Counted from the first letter of the stretch, positions 8,548 to 18,020 are shown. The stretch: 64,000 nucleotides of DNA from Sphingomonas edaphi (GCF_003583725.1 NZ_QXTF01000001.1:744001-808000), one strand, 5' to 3'. Program-made: numbers and translations. Notes: generated by a model not told the origin, from the letters alone.

Positions 8548-10827
8548 ATGACCGTCGCCGAAGCCCCCGCCATTACCCAGCAGATCGTCGCCGACCACGG
8601 CTTTTCGCCAGAAGAGTATGAGCGTGTCCTTCATGCCCTGGGCCGCGAACCGAACTTGGTCGAACTCGGCATTTTCTCGGTGATGTGGTCGGAGCATTGC
8701 AGCTACAAAAGCTCGCGCTTTCACCTGAAGAAGTTGCCCACCGTGGCCCCTTGGGTCATTTGCGGTCCCGGCGAAAATGCGGGCGTCATCGATATCGGCG
8801 ACGGACAGGCAGCGATCTTCAAGATGGAGAGCCATAACCACCCCAGCTACATCGAGCCCTATCAGGGCGCGGCTACCGGGGTCGGCGGAATCCTGCGCGA
8901 CGTCTTCACCATGGGCGCACGCCCGGTGGCCAACATGAACGCTCTCCGCTTCGGTCGGCCCGATCACCCGAAGATGCGTCACCTCATCGCCGGCGTGGTC
9001 AGCGGCATTGGCGGCTACGGCAATTGCGTGGGCGTTCCCACCGTCGGCGGTGAGGTCAATTTCGACCCGGCCTACGACGGCAACATCCTAGTCAACGCCA
9101 TGACCGTCGGCATCGCCGGGACCGACAAGATTTTCTATTCGGCCGCGACCGGCATCGGCAATCCCATCGTGTACGTCGGCTCCAAGACCGGCCGCGACGG
9201 TATCCACGGCGCGACCATGGCAAGCGCCGACTTCGACGAGAACAGCGACGAGAAGCGTCCGACCGTTCAGGTCGGCGACCCCTTTACCGAAAAGCTGCTC
9301 ATCGAGGCGTGCCTCGAATTGATGGCGACCGACGCCATCGTTGCCATCCAGGACATGGGCGCCGCAGGCCTCACCAGTTCCTCGGTCGAAATGGCGAGCA
9401 AAGGCGGCGCCGGCATCCGCCTCGACATGAACAGGGTGCCGTGCCGCGAAGAGGGTATGACCCCTTACGAAATGATGCTGTCAGAATCCCAGGAACGGAT
9501 GCTGATGGTGCTGAAGCCGGGCCGCGAGGCCGAGGCCGAAGCCATCTTCCGCAAATGGGAGCTTGACTTCGCGGTGATCGGCGAAGTGACCGACACCGGC
9601 CGCATGGTCCTCGAATTCAACGGCGAAGTCGTGTGCGACATTCCGCTCGGCCCGCTTGCCGACGACGCACCCGAATACGACCGTCCTCATCTCAGCCTTG
9701 ATGACTATAAGGCGTGGGCACAAGTGAAGCCGCTTCAGGACGCCCCCGAAAGCACGGACATCGCAGCCGACCTCTTGACGCTGATGGCCTCGCCCAATCT
9801 AGCCAGTCGCCGCTGGATCTGGGAGCAGTATGACAGTCAGGTTGGCGGCGACACCGTGCAGCGGCCCGGCGGCGACGCAGCGGTCGTCCGCGTTCACGGC
9901 ACCGACAAGGCACTGGCGATCACGACGGATTGCACTCCTCGCTACGTCTATGCTGACCCTTTCGAAGGCGGGAAGCAGGCGATCGCCGAGGCTTATCGCA
10001 ACCTCTGCGCGGTTGGCGCGAAGCCGCTCGCGGTGACAAATTGCCTCAATTTCGGCAATCCCCAGCGCCCCGAAATCATGGCCCAGTTCGTCGAAGCGCT
10101 ACGCGGCATGGGCGACGCCTGCCGCGCGCTAGACTTCCCGATCGTCTCCGGTAACGTCTCGCTCTACAACGAAAGCAAGGCGACCGGAGGTGGCAGCGCC
10201 ATCCTCCCAACGCCCGCCATCGGGGGGGTAGGCTTGCTCCAAAACTGGGCAAAGAGCGCAACGGTCGCGTTCAAGGGCGGCGCGCAGAAGATTCATTTGA
10301 TCGGCGCTAACCCCGATGCTGACCCGGAGATCGGCCGGTCGTTGTGGCTCGATGTCTGTCACGGTCGCCGCGACGGGCTTCCCCCCCGCGTCGACCTGAA
10401 AGCTGAGCGCCGCAACGGCGAGTTTGTCCGAATGCTGATCGACGAGGGCTATGTCACGGCCGTCCATGACGTGTCGGATGGGGGAATTCTCGTTGCGGTC
10501 ACCGAGATGGCGCTGGCCGGCAATATCGGCGCTCGGCTCATGGTCGAGGCGTTCGAAGACAAGGTCGATCAGGAGAAGGTGCGCCACGCATGGTCGTTTT
10601 TCGGCGAAACTCAGGGACGCTACATCGTAACCGAAGCGCTTGATCACGACATTGTCGGAAAATTGGGTAGGGAAATGGGGATCGGCACCTGCTTCTTGGG
10701 ATGGACCGGTGGCGACACGATTTATTTGGGCAATTCGGACGTCGCGACAGCGGGGGAAGTCCCCCTTGCCGATCTACGTAACGCGCACGAAGGCTTCTTT
10801 CCCGCGCTGATGCAGGGCGAACTCTAG
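8548..10827 (+). CDS. purL: PurL, phosphoribosylformylglycinamidine synthase subunit II
   Basis: Catalytic subunit of FGAM synthase, which converts FGAR plus ATP and ammonia to FGAM in purine synthesis; ammonia comes from PurQ via PurS. The 759-aa length marks the small, multi-subunit PurL type rather than the 1300-aa fused enzyme. MWSEHCSYK at residues 46-54 is the family signature, followed by [16 protein letters not shown] and GVPTVGGEV. The second half repeats the AIRS-like fold ([25 protein letters not shown]). purS and purQ are not in this window. Confidence 0.97.
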   Translation: MTVAEAPAITQQIVADHGFSPEEYERVLHALGREPNLVELGIFSVMWSEHCSYKSSRFHLKKLPTVAPWVICGPGENAGVIDIGDGQAAIFKMESHNHPSYIEPYQGAATGVGGILRDVFTMGARPVANMNALRFGRPDHPKMRHLIAGVVSGIGGYGNCVGVPTVGGEVNFDPAYDGNILVNAMTVGIAGTDKIFYSAATGIGNPIVYVGSKTGRDGIHGATMASADFDENSDEKRPTVQVGDPFTEKLLIEACLELMATDAIVAIQDMGAAGLTSSSVEMASKGGAGIRLDMNRVPCREEGMTPYEMMLSESQERMLMVLKPGREAEAEAIFRKWELDFAVIGEVTDTGRMVLEFNGEVVCDIPLGPLADDAPEYDRPHLSLDDYKAWAQVKPLQDAPESTDIAADLLTLMASPNLASRRWIWEQYDSQVGGDTVQRPGGDAAVVRVHGTDKALAITTDCTPRYVYADPFEGGKQAIAEAYRNLCAVGAKPLAVTNCLNFGNPQRPEIMAQFVEALRGMGDACRALDFPIVSGNVSLYNESKATGGGSAILPTPAIGGVGLLQNWAKSATVAFKGGAQKIHLIGANPDADPEIGRSLWLDVCHGRRDGLPPRVDLKAERRNGEFVRMLIDEGYVTAVHDVSDGGILVAVTEMALAGNIGARLMVEAFEDKVDQEKVRHAWSFFGETQGRYIVTEALDHDIVGKLGREMGIGTCFLGWTGGDTIYLGNSDVATAGEVPLADLRNAHEGFFPALMQGEL

Positions 10828-10830
10828 CCG

Positions 10831-11247
10831 ATTGCGGCAGGCTATTCGGACACGCCGCGTGGTAAGAAACTCGGATATTACCAAGGGATGCGTCTTGGTA
10901 GACGGTAGCCAGACCCGATCCGCCCCGCCATCGAGCGCACCATCGCTGAACAGCCCGATTGGCTGCGCATTCCGGAGCCCGGGCTCGATGCCACCCCATC
11001 TCTTCATGGCTCGCCGGGCCGACCTTAATCCCAAACTGGCTGTACTCCGCACGCTGATAAGACCTTCCGGCTTCATCTGGATCAGCAAGCCCAAGAAGCT
11101 ATCGAAGCCCAACACCGACATCACCGAGGACCGGATCCGCGCTGCCGTCCTTCCACGATTGACTGGGTCCACGTGAGGTTCTGCGCGATCGAGCGGGCTT
11201 GGTCGGCCCTCAAGCTGTCGATCCGCGGCGGCAGCCGTCCGGCTTGA
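10831..11247 (+). pseudogene. DUF3052 family gene, degraded
   Basis: Translating piecewise gives a recognisable DUF3052 protein. Frame 1 from 10831 reads IAAGYSDTPRGKKLGYYQGM (family: xAGYSGTPLAKKLGI) but begins with ATT instead of a start codon. An in-frame TAG at about 10909 is followed by PDPIRPAIERTIAEQPDWLR in the same frame. The reading then shifts to frame 2 for LFMARRADLNPKL and FIWISKPKKLSKPNTDITED, and back to frame 1 for VHVRFCAIERAWSALKLSIR, ending at TGA 11245-11247. Lost start, one nonsense codon and two frameshifts make this a clear pseudogene. It fills the space between purL and the next gene, which has no other content I recognise. Confidence 0.85.
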
Positions 11248-11299
11248 CTTCGCCGTCCCGCCTGCCAGCCTCCGCGCCGTCAAAAGGGAAAGGCGGGAT

Positions 11300-11755
11300 A
11301 TGCTTCGAACCATCGGCCTGGCGACGATTTTGGCTGGAACGCTCGACATCATCTTCGCAATCGCCGTGACGCTGTTCTACGGCCGCGATCCAACGGGGAT
11401 GCTTCGCTATGTTGCGTCCGGCCCCTACCCGCCAGCCGCTGAGATGGGATCTGCAGGATCGGCGCTCGGCGTCCTAGTCCACTATGCACTGATGGCGATT
11501 ATGGCCGGCGCCTATGCTTGGTTCGCACGGTCCCGGACATTCCTTGCGGACATGCCGGTTCGCGCCGGCATCGCATACGGGGTGCTGACATACCTCATCA
11601 TGAACTTGATCGTTGTTCCGCTGCGCTTCGGCGCCCCAGTCTCGCCGCGGCCGACTTCGATCGCCACGCAATTGTTCGCGCATGTCGTTCTGGTCGGCAT
11701 TCCCATCGCAGTTATCGCTGCCCGCAACCTTCGCGCCCGCGCCGTCACGAAATAA
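11300..11755 (+). CDS. Four-helix integral membrane protein, unknown function
   Basis: A 151-aa product with about four hydrophobic segments near residues 4-26, 57-77, 88-107 and 121-143. Between helices 1 and 2 it has the loop FYGRDPTGMLRYVASGPYPP. It looks like the family of small inner-membrane proteins often labelled YagU- or DUF1440-like, but I cannot place it firmly. The start at 11300 follows AAAGG. A Fur-like palindrome begins two bases beyond its stop codon and belongs to the next gene. Confidence 0.7.
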   Translation: MLRTIGLATILAGTLDIIFAIAVTLFYGRDPTGMLRYVASGPYPPAAEMGSAGSALGVLVHYALMAIMAGAYAWFARSRTFLADMPVRAGIAYGVLTYLIMNLIVVPLRFGAPVSPRPTSIATQLFAHVVLVGIPIAVIAARNLRARAVTK

Positions 11756-11756
11756 T

Positions 11757-11779
11757 ACTTGCGAATGGTTCGCATTATC
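11757..11779. promoter_or_regulatory. Palindromic candidate Fur box upstream of bfd
   Basis: TGCGAA-TGG-TTCGCA is a perfect 6-3-6 inverted repeat at 11760-11774, followed by TTATCG. It closely resembles Fur boxes of the form GCGAATnnTTCGCATT seen in proteobacteria and lies 21 bases before the bfd ATG, where a bound repressor would block transcription. Fur control of bfd is well established in other bacteria; here it is inferred. Confidence 0.65.
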
Positions 11780-11795
11780 GGATAGATCGATCACC

Positions 11796-11990
11796 ATGAT
11801 CGTTTGCTCCTGTAACGCGATTCGTGAAGCCGACATCCGCAAGGCGGCCCGCTGTGGCGCGCCGACAGGAGAATGCGCTTATCGTTCGATGGGGTTCGAG
11901 CCGCAATGCGGGACCTGCCTCTGCCATGCGGACGAGATGGTGGAAGAGGAACGCATCGCGATGCTCCGTGTGTCGGCCAAAGCCGCTTAA
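11796..11990 (+). CDS. bfd: Bfd, bacterioferritin-associated [2Fe-2S] ferredoxin
   Basis: Bfd docks on bacterioferritin and donates electrons to reduce stored ferric iron, mobilising it in iron starvation. The 64-aa product has the four cluster cysteines in the Bfd pattern: C4 and C6 (VCSCNAI) and C38 and C41 (QCGTC). The ATG at 11796 gives the usual MIVCSCNAIRE start; longer in-frame openings reach back into the previous gene and are not conserved. It precedes bfr, its partner, with a candidate Fur box on each side. Confidence 0.93.
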   Translation: MIVCSCNAIREADIRKAARCGAPTGECAYRSMGFEPQCGTCLCHADEMVEEERIAMLRVSAKAA

Positions 11991-11991
11991 C

Positions 11992-12006
11992 TGCGACTAA
12001 GTCGCA
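11992..12006. promoter_or_regulatory. Second 6-3-6 palindrome, candidate Fur box upstream of bfr
   Basis: TGCGAC-TAA-GTCGCA forms a perfect inverted repeat starting one base after the bfd stop, followed by TTATTTTTCCC. It shares arm length, spacer and the trailing TTAT with the palindrome before bfd, which argues for a common DNA-binding protein. With the T-run behind it, it could also serve as a weak terminator for bfd. Confidence 0.55.
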
Positions 12007-12089
12007 TTATTTTTCCCTAAAATCTGCCAATTTTTTCTTCACTTCGGCGGACCTCCGTCGTATTCCGGTTTGGCACAAGGAGACCGGAC

Positions 12090-12569
12090 ATGAAGGGCGA
12101 TCCCCGGGTTATCGAACTGCTCAACGAAGCGCTCAAGAATGAACTGACGGCGGTCAACCAATATTGGCTGCACTACCGGCTGCTCGACAATTGGGGCGTC
12201 CACAAACTCGCAGATTTCGAGAAACATGAGTCCATCGACGAGATGAAGCATGCCGACGAACTGTCGGAACGCGTGCTATTCCTTGACGGCCTGCCGAACT
12301 TCCAGGCGCTCGGCCGCCTTCGCATCGGCGAGAATGTCGAGGAAATCTTAAAAGCCGACCTCGAGTTGGAGATCGAGGCAGTCGAGCAATTGAAGGGCGC
12401 GGTCGCCCATTGCGAAAGCGTGCGCGATTTTCCCACCCGAGACCTCTTCTCGAAAATCCTCGCTTCCGAAGAGGAGCATATCGACCATCTGGAACAGCAG
12501 TTCGAAATGATCGACCGCATGGGAATCCACAATTATATCCAGCTTCAATCGGTAGCCGCCGGGGAGTAG
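12090..12569 (+). CDS. bfr: Bfr, bacterioferritin
   Basis: Heme-containing iron-storage protein that assembles as a 24-mer. The 159-aa product is full length. Ferroxidase ligands are in place (E18, E51, H54 near the N-terminus; EEEHIDHLE further on), and M52, the heme axial ligand shared between two subunits, is present in the segment SIDEMKHADE. The start at 12090 follows AAGGAGA. Its neighbour bfd supplies electrons for iron release. Confidence 0.96.
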   Translation: MKGDPRVIELLNEALKNELTAVNQYWLHYRLLDNWGVHKLADFEKHESIDEMKHADELSERVLFLDGLPNFQALGRLRIGENVEEILKADLELEIEAVEQLKGAVAHCESVRDFPTRDLFSKILASEEEHIDHLEQQFEMIDRMGIHNYIQLQSVAAGE

Positions 12570-12592
12570 GCTGCCCCTAAGGGGGCACGGCC

Positions 12593-13864
12593 ATGGCGAC
12601 TTTAGCGTCGGGCGAAGCGTCGAAGCGCATCGTCACGCTCGACATCATTCGCGGCATTGCGGTGATGGGCATCTTCTCGGTCAACATCACCGCCTTCGCG
12701 ATGATAGAGGCCGCCTATTTCAATCCCCCCGCATATGGCGGCGCGGAGGGCGCCAACCTTGCGCTGTGGGTCGTCAACCTGATCTTCATCGATGGAAAGA
12801 TGCGCAGCCTTTTTTCGATGCTGTTCGGGGCCTCGATGCTGCTTGTCATCCAGCGGGCGGAAGCCAAAGGTCAGTCACCGGAAAAGCTGCACTTCTCGCG
12901 GATGGCGGTACTCTTCACCATCGGCTGGCTGCACTACCACCTCGTCTGGTGGGGCGACATCCTGAAGGATTATGCGATCATCGGCTGCATCGCATATTTC
13001 TTTCGCGACAAGCCGGTCCGCCCGCTGCTTATCTTCGCTTCACTCTTCTACCTGCTCGGCATGCTGTTCTTCGGCGGACTAATCTACCAGATCGTCGAAT
13101 GGGACCACGCTGCCCACGCCCCCGGCGCCACCCAAGGCGCAATCCGCGAATGGAACGAGTTCGCCTCCTTTATGTACCCGACGGCGGCCGAGATTTCGAA
13201 GGATCTCGCCCTCCACCGCGGCCCATGGACCGGCATTGCACTTCACTGGCTGCTGGTGAAGCCGTTCAGCTGGGTACAAGGCACCATCATGTTCGGGCCG
13301 GAAACGCTCGGCCTGATGCTGTTCGGCATGGCGGGCTACAAATCGGGCTTCCTGACCGGCAACTGGGCGAACCGCCGTTACGCTAGGTGGGCCCTCGTCG
13401 GCCTGATCCTCGGAGCAGCCGCATCGGTCGCAGTTGCTTATGCCGATATCCAGAGCAAATTCTACGTGCCCGTCGTGTTTGGCGGTTTCGTCGTCGCGCT
13501 CGCACCGTTTCGCGTGCTGATGGCGGCGGGATACGCCGCGTTGATCGTTCTGCTTACGCGAAACCTCGGACAGTTGGCGCTCCGCTTTGCCGCCGTCGGG
13601 CGCTGCGCCTTCACCAATTATCTCGGCACCTCGCTCATCGCGACATTCGTCTTCTATGGGTGGGGACTCGGTTACTATGGCTACGCCGAGCGTTGGGAAG
13701 CATGGCTCCTCGTCCCGCCGGTTTGGGTGCTCATGCTTCTATGGTCGAAGCCATGGCTGGAGCGGTTCCACTACGGTCCGCTCGAATGGATGTGGCGCTC
13801 GCTCGCTCGGGGCAGGGCCCAGCCGTTCCGCAGGCGCGGGCCCGCCGAAACGGTCTCGTCCTAG
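12593..13864 (+). CDS. DUF418 (YeiB-like) integral membrane protein
   Basis: The 423-aa product opens with RIVTLDIIRGIAVMGIFSVN, the classic DUF418/acyltransferase-3-like start, then has many hydrophobic helices and the C-terminal GRCAFTNYLGTSLIATFVFY plus MLLWSKPWLERFHYGPLEWM segment, the family hallmark (SxxWLxxFxxGPLEWLWR). Members are inner-membrane proteins of unknown function, possibly transporters or acyltransferases. It is convergent with the Hpt gene, and the two stop codons share the palindrome CTAG at 13861-13864. Confidence 0.9.
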   Translation: MATLASGEASKRIVTLDIIRGIAVMGIFSVNITAFAMIEAAYFNPPAYGGAEGANLALWVVNLIFIDGKMRSLFSMLFGASMLLVIQRAEAKGQSPEKLHFSRMAVLFTIGWLHYHLVWWGDILKDYAIIGCIAYFFRDKPVRPLLIFASLFYLLGMLFFGGLIYQIVEWDHAAHAPGATQGAIREWNEFASFMYPTAAEISKDLALHRGPWTGIALHWLLVKPFSWVQGTIMFGPETLGLMLFGMAGYKSGFLTGNWANRRYARWALVGLILGAAASVAVAYADIQSKFYVPVVFGGFVVALAPFRVLMAAGYAALIVLLTRNLGQLALRFAAVGRCAFTNYLGTSLIATFVFYGWGLGYYGYAERWEAWLLVPPVWVLMLLWSKPWLERFHYGPLEWMWRSLARGRAQPFRRRGPAETVSS

Positions 13865-14295
13865 ATCCGCCCGAAGCCCTGGTTCGTCACCTTGCGGCCG
13901 AACCCGCCCGCCGTCGGCCCACGGCTTTGCAGCGGGTTGGTCGCTTGGTCGAACAGTTCGATCGTCTTGCTCCACAGCCGGCGAAGCTCGACTACTTCGG
14001 GAACCAGCTCGTCGGGGAAGCGATGTGTTTCGATGCAGAAGCGGGCAGTTTGCTCGATCAGCTCCGCCACCGCAGCGAGCGGCTCCGCCCCGAACTGGCG
14101 CGACTCGCCTTTGAGCGTGTGGGCCGGAATGACGAGCGCCACCGTATTCTGTTCGTGCATCGCCTGCTCGATCGCCGCGACGCTCTTCGCCCCGTCTTCG
14201 CGGTAATAGCTCAGGATGCGGATGAAGCCTCCGCCCAGCTCGGCACGGCTTTTCTCGAAATGCACCCAATCGACAATGTTCGAGCTGTCGTCCAC
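13861..14295 (-). CDS. Orphan single-domain Hpt phosphotransfer protein
   Basis: The 144-aa product carries a histidine-phosphotransfer domain with the phospho-acceptor motif AHTLKGESRQFG (HxxKGxxxxxG; His59). Such proteins relay phosphoryl groups between hybrid histidine kinases and response regulators. No kinase or receiver gene lies near it, so its partners are unknown. The start is GTG at 14295 with GAGGAGCG about 10 bases upstream. The Gly/Arg-rich last 20 residues (GGFGRKVTNQGFGRI) are outside the four-helix Hpt core. Confidence 0.85.
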   Translation of the reverse strand: MDDSSNIVDWVHFEKSRAELGGGFIRILSYYREDGAKSVAAIEQAMHEQNTVALVIPAHTLKGESRQFGAEPLAAVAELIEQTARFCIETHRFPDELVPEVVELRRLWSKTIELFDQATNPLQSRGPTAGGFGRKVTNQGFGRI

Positions 14296-14391
14296 CAGTT
14301 GATCGCTCCTCGGCGTCGCTCCACCTAGGCGCTATTCCACCTAGGCCCTGTTCCACAGCCCTTTCCTAACCCTGAAAGGGTAAAGGAGGTG

Positions 14392-15744
14392 TTATTGGGC
14401 CTTGTTGTCGAACGGATTTTTCGGCGCGCGCATAGTCAGCCGAAGCGGCACCGGACCCAGCTTCAGGTCCCGCCGCATTGAATTGAGCAGGTAGCGTTCA
14501 TAGCTTTTCGGCAACTGGTCGACGCGCGTTCCGAAGATGACGAAACTCGGCGGCCGGCTCTTAACCTGCGTGATGTAACGCAGCTTGATCCGCTTGCCGC
14601 CAGGCGCAGGTGGCGGATTGGCCTCGATTGCCCGCTCGAACCAGCGGTTAAGTTCGCCGGTCGATACACGACGCGACCAGTTCTCGCGAATTTCGAACGC
14701 CGCGCCCAACAGCTGGTCGATGCCCTTCCCGGTCTTCGCAGACACGGTCAGCACGGGCACGCCCTTTAGCTGGCTCAGCCCTTCTTCCAGCGCCGCCTTG
14801 ACCCCATTGAACAGCGACGAGGCATGTTCGGCAACGTCCCACTTGTTGATAGCAATGACCAGCGCCCGCCCCTCGACCAGCACTTGGTCCGCGATCTTCA
14901 AGTCCTGCACTTCCAACCCGCGGGTCGCGTCGAGCAACAGGACGACCACCTCCGCATGGTCGATCGCCCGGCGCGTATCCATAACCGACAGCTTTTCCAG
15001 CTTGTCCTCGACCTTCGCACGCTTCCTTAGGCCCGCGGTATCTACCAACCGCACCGGCTTATCCTGCCAGATCCAGTCCATGCTGATGCTGTCACGGGTA
15101 ATTCCGGCTTCGGGGCCCGTGATCATCCGCTCTTCACCCAACATCTTGTTGACCAGCGTCGACTTGCCCGCGTTGGGCCGTCCGACGATGGCCAATTTCA
15201 GCGGCCCGCCTTCCTCGTCCTCAACCTCTTCGGCCTCGTTCTCATCGCGCTCGACAAAGGGGCGGATCGCCTCGAATAGGTCGACCAGGCCCTCACCATG
15301 CTCGGCTGACAGCGCGAAAGGCTCGCCAAAACCCAGCGCATAGGCTTCAAGCCGGCCCGCCTCGCCGGCCTTGCCTTCCGCCTTGTTGGCGGCAACAACG
15401 ACCGGCGTATCCTCGCTGCGCAGCCAGCGGGCGATTTCCTCGTCCAGCGGCGTCAGGCCCTCCCGCCCGTCGATCAGGAACAACGCGACGTCCGCCTCGC
15501 GAACTGCGGCCTCAGTCTGCGCGCGCATGCGCCCAGGCAGGCTCTGAGGGTCTTGGTCCTCGAAACCTGCAGTATCCATCACCCGGAATTCCAAGCCCAG
15601 CAAATGGCCTTCGCCTTCGCGCCGGTCGCGGGTCACGCCAGGCCGGTCATCGACCAGCGCGACACGCTTGCCGACGAGGCGGTTGAACAGCGTCGATTTG
15701 CCGACGTTCGGGCGGCCGACGATGGCGACTGTTGGAAGGGGCAT
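14392..15744 (-). CDS. der: Der (EngA), double-GTPase ribosome assembly factor
   Basis: Essential GTPase for 50S subunit maturation. The 450-aa product contains two tandem G domains: GRPNVGKST with DRPGVTRD and DTAGFED in the first, GRPNAGKST with EAGITRD and DTAGLRK and NKWD in the second, followed by the C-terminal KH-like domain (KRIKLRYITQVKSRPPSFVIF). The ATG at 15744 (MPLPTVAIVGRPN) has an AGGGGCGG ribosome site. It follows bamB, as in many proteobacteria. Confidence 0.96.
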   Translation of the reverse strand: MPLPTVAIVGRPNVGKSTLFNRLVGKRVALVDDRPGVTRDRREGEGHLLGLEFRVMDTAGFEDQDPQSLPGRMRAQTEAAVREADVALFLIDGREGLTPLDEEIARWLRSEDTPVVVAANKAEGKAGEAGRLEAYALGFGEPFALSAEHGEGLVDLFEAIRPFVERDENEAEEVEDEEGGPLKLAIVGRPNAGKSTLVNKMLGEERMITGPEAGITRDSISMDWIWQDKPVRLVDTAGLRKRAKVEDKLEKLSVMDTRRAIDHAEVVVLLLDATRGLEVQDLKIADQVLVEGRALVIAINKWDVAEHASSLFNGVKAALEEGLSQLKGVPVLTVSAKTGKGIDQLLGAAFEIRENWSRRVSTGELNRWFERAIEANPPPAPGGKRIKLRYITQVKSRPPSFVIFGTRVDQLPKSYERYLLNSMRRDLKLGPVPLRLTMRAPKNPFDNKAQ

Positions 15745-15782
15745 GGCGCCGCCCCTGCCCGTCCGTCGCCCATGCGTCAACT

Positions 15783-17114
15783 CTAGCGGTAGGCGACGAG
15801 CCTTCCGCTATCGGTCAGGATGTAGAGCGTATTGTTCGCCACAACCGGTTGGAAGCTGACGCCGTCCTTCAAATCGACTTGGCTCTGGAAACTGCCGTCC
15901 ATCGGATTCACATTGATCAGCGCACCGTTCGATCCGGCGACGATCAAGCGGTTGCCGGCAAGAACGGGACCGACATATGTGATTGGGTTCTTCTTGCTCT
16001 TCATGCTTTCGTAGCCCGGCAGCTGGTTGATCCAGCGGATCTTGCCGTTGGCGCGCGAAATGGCGACGAGCTGTGCGCGGTCGTTGACGGCGAACAGCCA
16101 GTCACCGGCGACCCACGGCGTGGCGATGCCGGCAAAGTTGAGCTCCCAGATGCGCTGGCCAGAGAACAGATCGAGCGCGACCATGCGGCCCCCTTGGCCA
16201 ACGGCATAAACGACGCCACCGTCAATCACTGCGTCCGCGTCAATATCACTGAGCGAAGCGACGCTGGTGGAAATCGACGTACGGGCTAGCGCGTCCTGCC
16301 AGACCTGGCGCCCGTTCTCATAGCGATAGGCGTTGAGCTCACCCGAGGAGAAACCGGCAACGACCGTTCCTTGGCCGATCGACGGCGCCGCAGCTCCGAA
16401 CACGCCCGCGATCTCCAGCGCCGCGGCGCTCGACCAGTTTGTCGATCCGTCCGCGGTCTTGAGCTGATAAATCTGGTTGTCCTGGCTCATCACATAAACC
16501 GAGCCGTCGGCCACCGATGGCTCACCGCGCAGCGGACCACCGGGCCGGACGGTCCAGACGGCTGCTCCGTTACGGGCGTCCAAGGCCGCAACATATCCCA
16601 GACCGTTAGTGGCGTAGACTCGCCCGCCATCGTAGGCGACACCACCGCCGTAAACCGATGCGCTATTGTTGCCGATGTCGCCGAAGCGCGCCGACCAGAG
16701 TTGGCCGCCGCTGTTCGCGTCGAAGGCGCGGACCGTTCCCTGCGTGTCGATCGTGAATACCTTGCCGTCCGCCACTACTGGGCCACCGCCAAGGCGGCCC
16801 TTCGCGCTGCTTCCTTCGCCAATCGATGCGGTCCAGGCGGCGCCCAACGTATTGCCCAGTGCGACATGCCCGACCGACTTGCGCGCATTGCCGCCGGACT
16901 GCGCCCAGCTGTCGTTAACCGTGGCTTCGGGCAGCGACATCGGCAGCGCGGCGGTCGCCGGATCGACCTCGATCTCGGCTTCGTTGACAAGGACGGCGAC
17001 GCGTTCGCCGAGGATAGGGGTCTTGGGCTTGCTCTTGAACAGACCGCCGCCCGCGCAGCCGGCGAGCAAGACGGCGGACACGAGGAGGATGGTGAACCGT
17101 TTGGCGTTACGCAT
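15783..17114 (-). CDS. bamB: BamB, outer-membrane assembly lipoprotein
   Basis: Beta-propeller lipoprotein of the BAM complex, which inserts beta-barrel proteins in the outer membrane. The 443-aa product has a lipoprotein signal with lipobox LAGC (Cys20) and a series of PQQ-like/propeller repeats, e.g. VYATNGLGYVAALDARNGAAV and VVYAVGQGGRMVALDLFSGQ. Slightly longer than E. coli BamB (392 aa). It lies between the YfgM-like gene and der, a widely conserved order, with only 11 bases before the upstream gene's stop. Confidence 0.93.
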   Translation of the reverse strand: MRNAKRFTILLVSAVLLAGCAGGGLFKSKPKTPILGERVAVLVNEAEIEVDPATAALPMSLPEATVNDSWAQSGGNARKSVGHVALGNTLGAAWTASIGEGSSAKGRLGGGPVVADGKVFTIDTQGTVRAFDANSGGQLWSARFGDIGNNSASVYGGGVAYDGGRVYATNGLGYVAALDARNGAAVWTVRPGGPLRGEPSVADGSVYVMSQDNQIYQLKTADGSTNWSSAAALEIAGVFGAAAPSIGQGTVVAGFSSGELNAYRYENGRQVWQDALARTSISTSVASLSDIDADAVIDGGVVYAVGQGGRMVALDLFSGQRIWELNFAGIATPWVAGDWLFAVNDRAQLVAISRANGKIRWINQLPGYESMKSKKNPITYVGPVLAGNRLIVAGSNGALINVNPMDGSFQSQVDLKDGVSFQPVVANNTLYILTDSGRLVAYR

Positions 17115-17125
17115 GGAGGTTGGTC

Positions 17126-17839
17126 CTACGAGGCTGGAACGGCGAGCGGATCGCCGGGCATGGATGCGGAGGCGTCGACCCCCAGGGAGCTGGCGACCTG
17201 GACCGCCCGACTGCGAATGGTGTTGGGAACCTGTTTGTCGGCCGCGATCTGTGCGAAAAGACGGCCAGCACCGGCATTGTCGCCCTTGGCGATCATCGCC
17301 ATGCCGGTCAGTTCGCCCGCGCTTCCGAAGAAGGCATTGCCAGGCTTAGCCAACGTGGACAGGCGCGCGATCACATCATCCGGCTTCATCGAATCGAAAT
17401 CGACCATCGTCCCGCGAACTGTAGCAAGGTCGCGAAGTGGTTCCGGGATGTCCTCGTCGCCGGCGACCTGTTTGTAGAGGGCACTCGCCTTCTTGCGGTC
17501 ATTCTGGTTGATCGCGATCGTTGCCTGCGCGAGCAGCGCGCTGGCACGAGTCACGTCGCTCGACGAATTGCCCAGCGGCGCGAGTTCGGCGTCGGCGCCC
17601 TTCAGATTACCCGATCCGACCTTGTCCAGCGCGGACGACAGGGCTTCGCTGTCGGCAACTGACTGCTGAGCCTGGCGATGCTGCCAGTAGAGATAGCCGC
17701 CAACCGCAGCTAGGAACAAGATGATCGCAGCAACGATCCATTTGCCATAGGTCTTGGCGGCGTCAGCCAGCTGGTCGCGCCGCAGGTTTTCATCGACCTC
17801 GCGGACGAAGCTTTCGCCGGTATCGGGGGGAAGCGCCAA
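17126..17839 (-). CDS. YfgM-like tetratricopeptide membrane protein
   Basis: A 237-aa product with a short cytoplasmic head (ALPPDTGESFVREVDENLRR), one membrane helix near residues 33-52 (KWIVAAIILFLAAVGGYLYW) and a periplasmic TPR-like region. This matches the YfgM/TPR_21 family, which interacts with the SecYEG translocon and periplasmic chaperones. The start is taken as TTG at 17839 because AGAGGAA lies just upstream and the earlier in-frame sequence is not hydrophobic or conserved. It sits upstream of bamB. Confidence 0.85.
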   Translation of the reverse strand: MALPPDTGESFVREVDENLRRDQLADAAKTYGKWIVAAIILFLAAVGGYLYWQHRQAQQSVADSEALSSALDKVGSGNLKGADAELAPLGNSSSDVTRASALLAQATIAINQNDRKKASALYKQVAGDEDIPEPLRDLATVRGTMVDFDSMKPDDVIARLSTLAKPGNAFFGSAGELTGMAMIAKGDNAGAGRLFAQIAADKQVPNTIRSRAVQVASSLGVDASASMPGDPLAVPAS

Positions 17840-18020
17840 GTTATTCCTCTTCGACAATCTGGTGGGGTGCGCCGCGTCGCTTCCTTCCCCACCCCGGATG
17901 AACAGAAGCTGGCGGCGCATCGTCTAGCGCGGCCAGCGGCAAAGGCAAAGGCCCATGCATCGTGCCTTTAATCCAGCCCGCCGGGGTTGCGCCAACGGCT
18001 CGTGCCCTTAGGTGAAAGAC

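Noticed and set aside
13387-14328. 313-codon frame on the plus strand across the end of the DUF418 gene and opposite the Hpt gene
   Set aside because: Arg/Pro/Ala-rich shadow of two genes with recognised motifs in other frames.
14345-14391. CCCTTTC/GAAAGGG hairpin between der and the Hpt gene
   Set aside because: Only seven base pairs, no T-run on the relevant strand; too weak to call a terminator.
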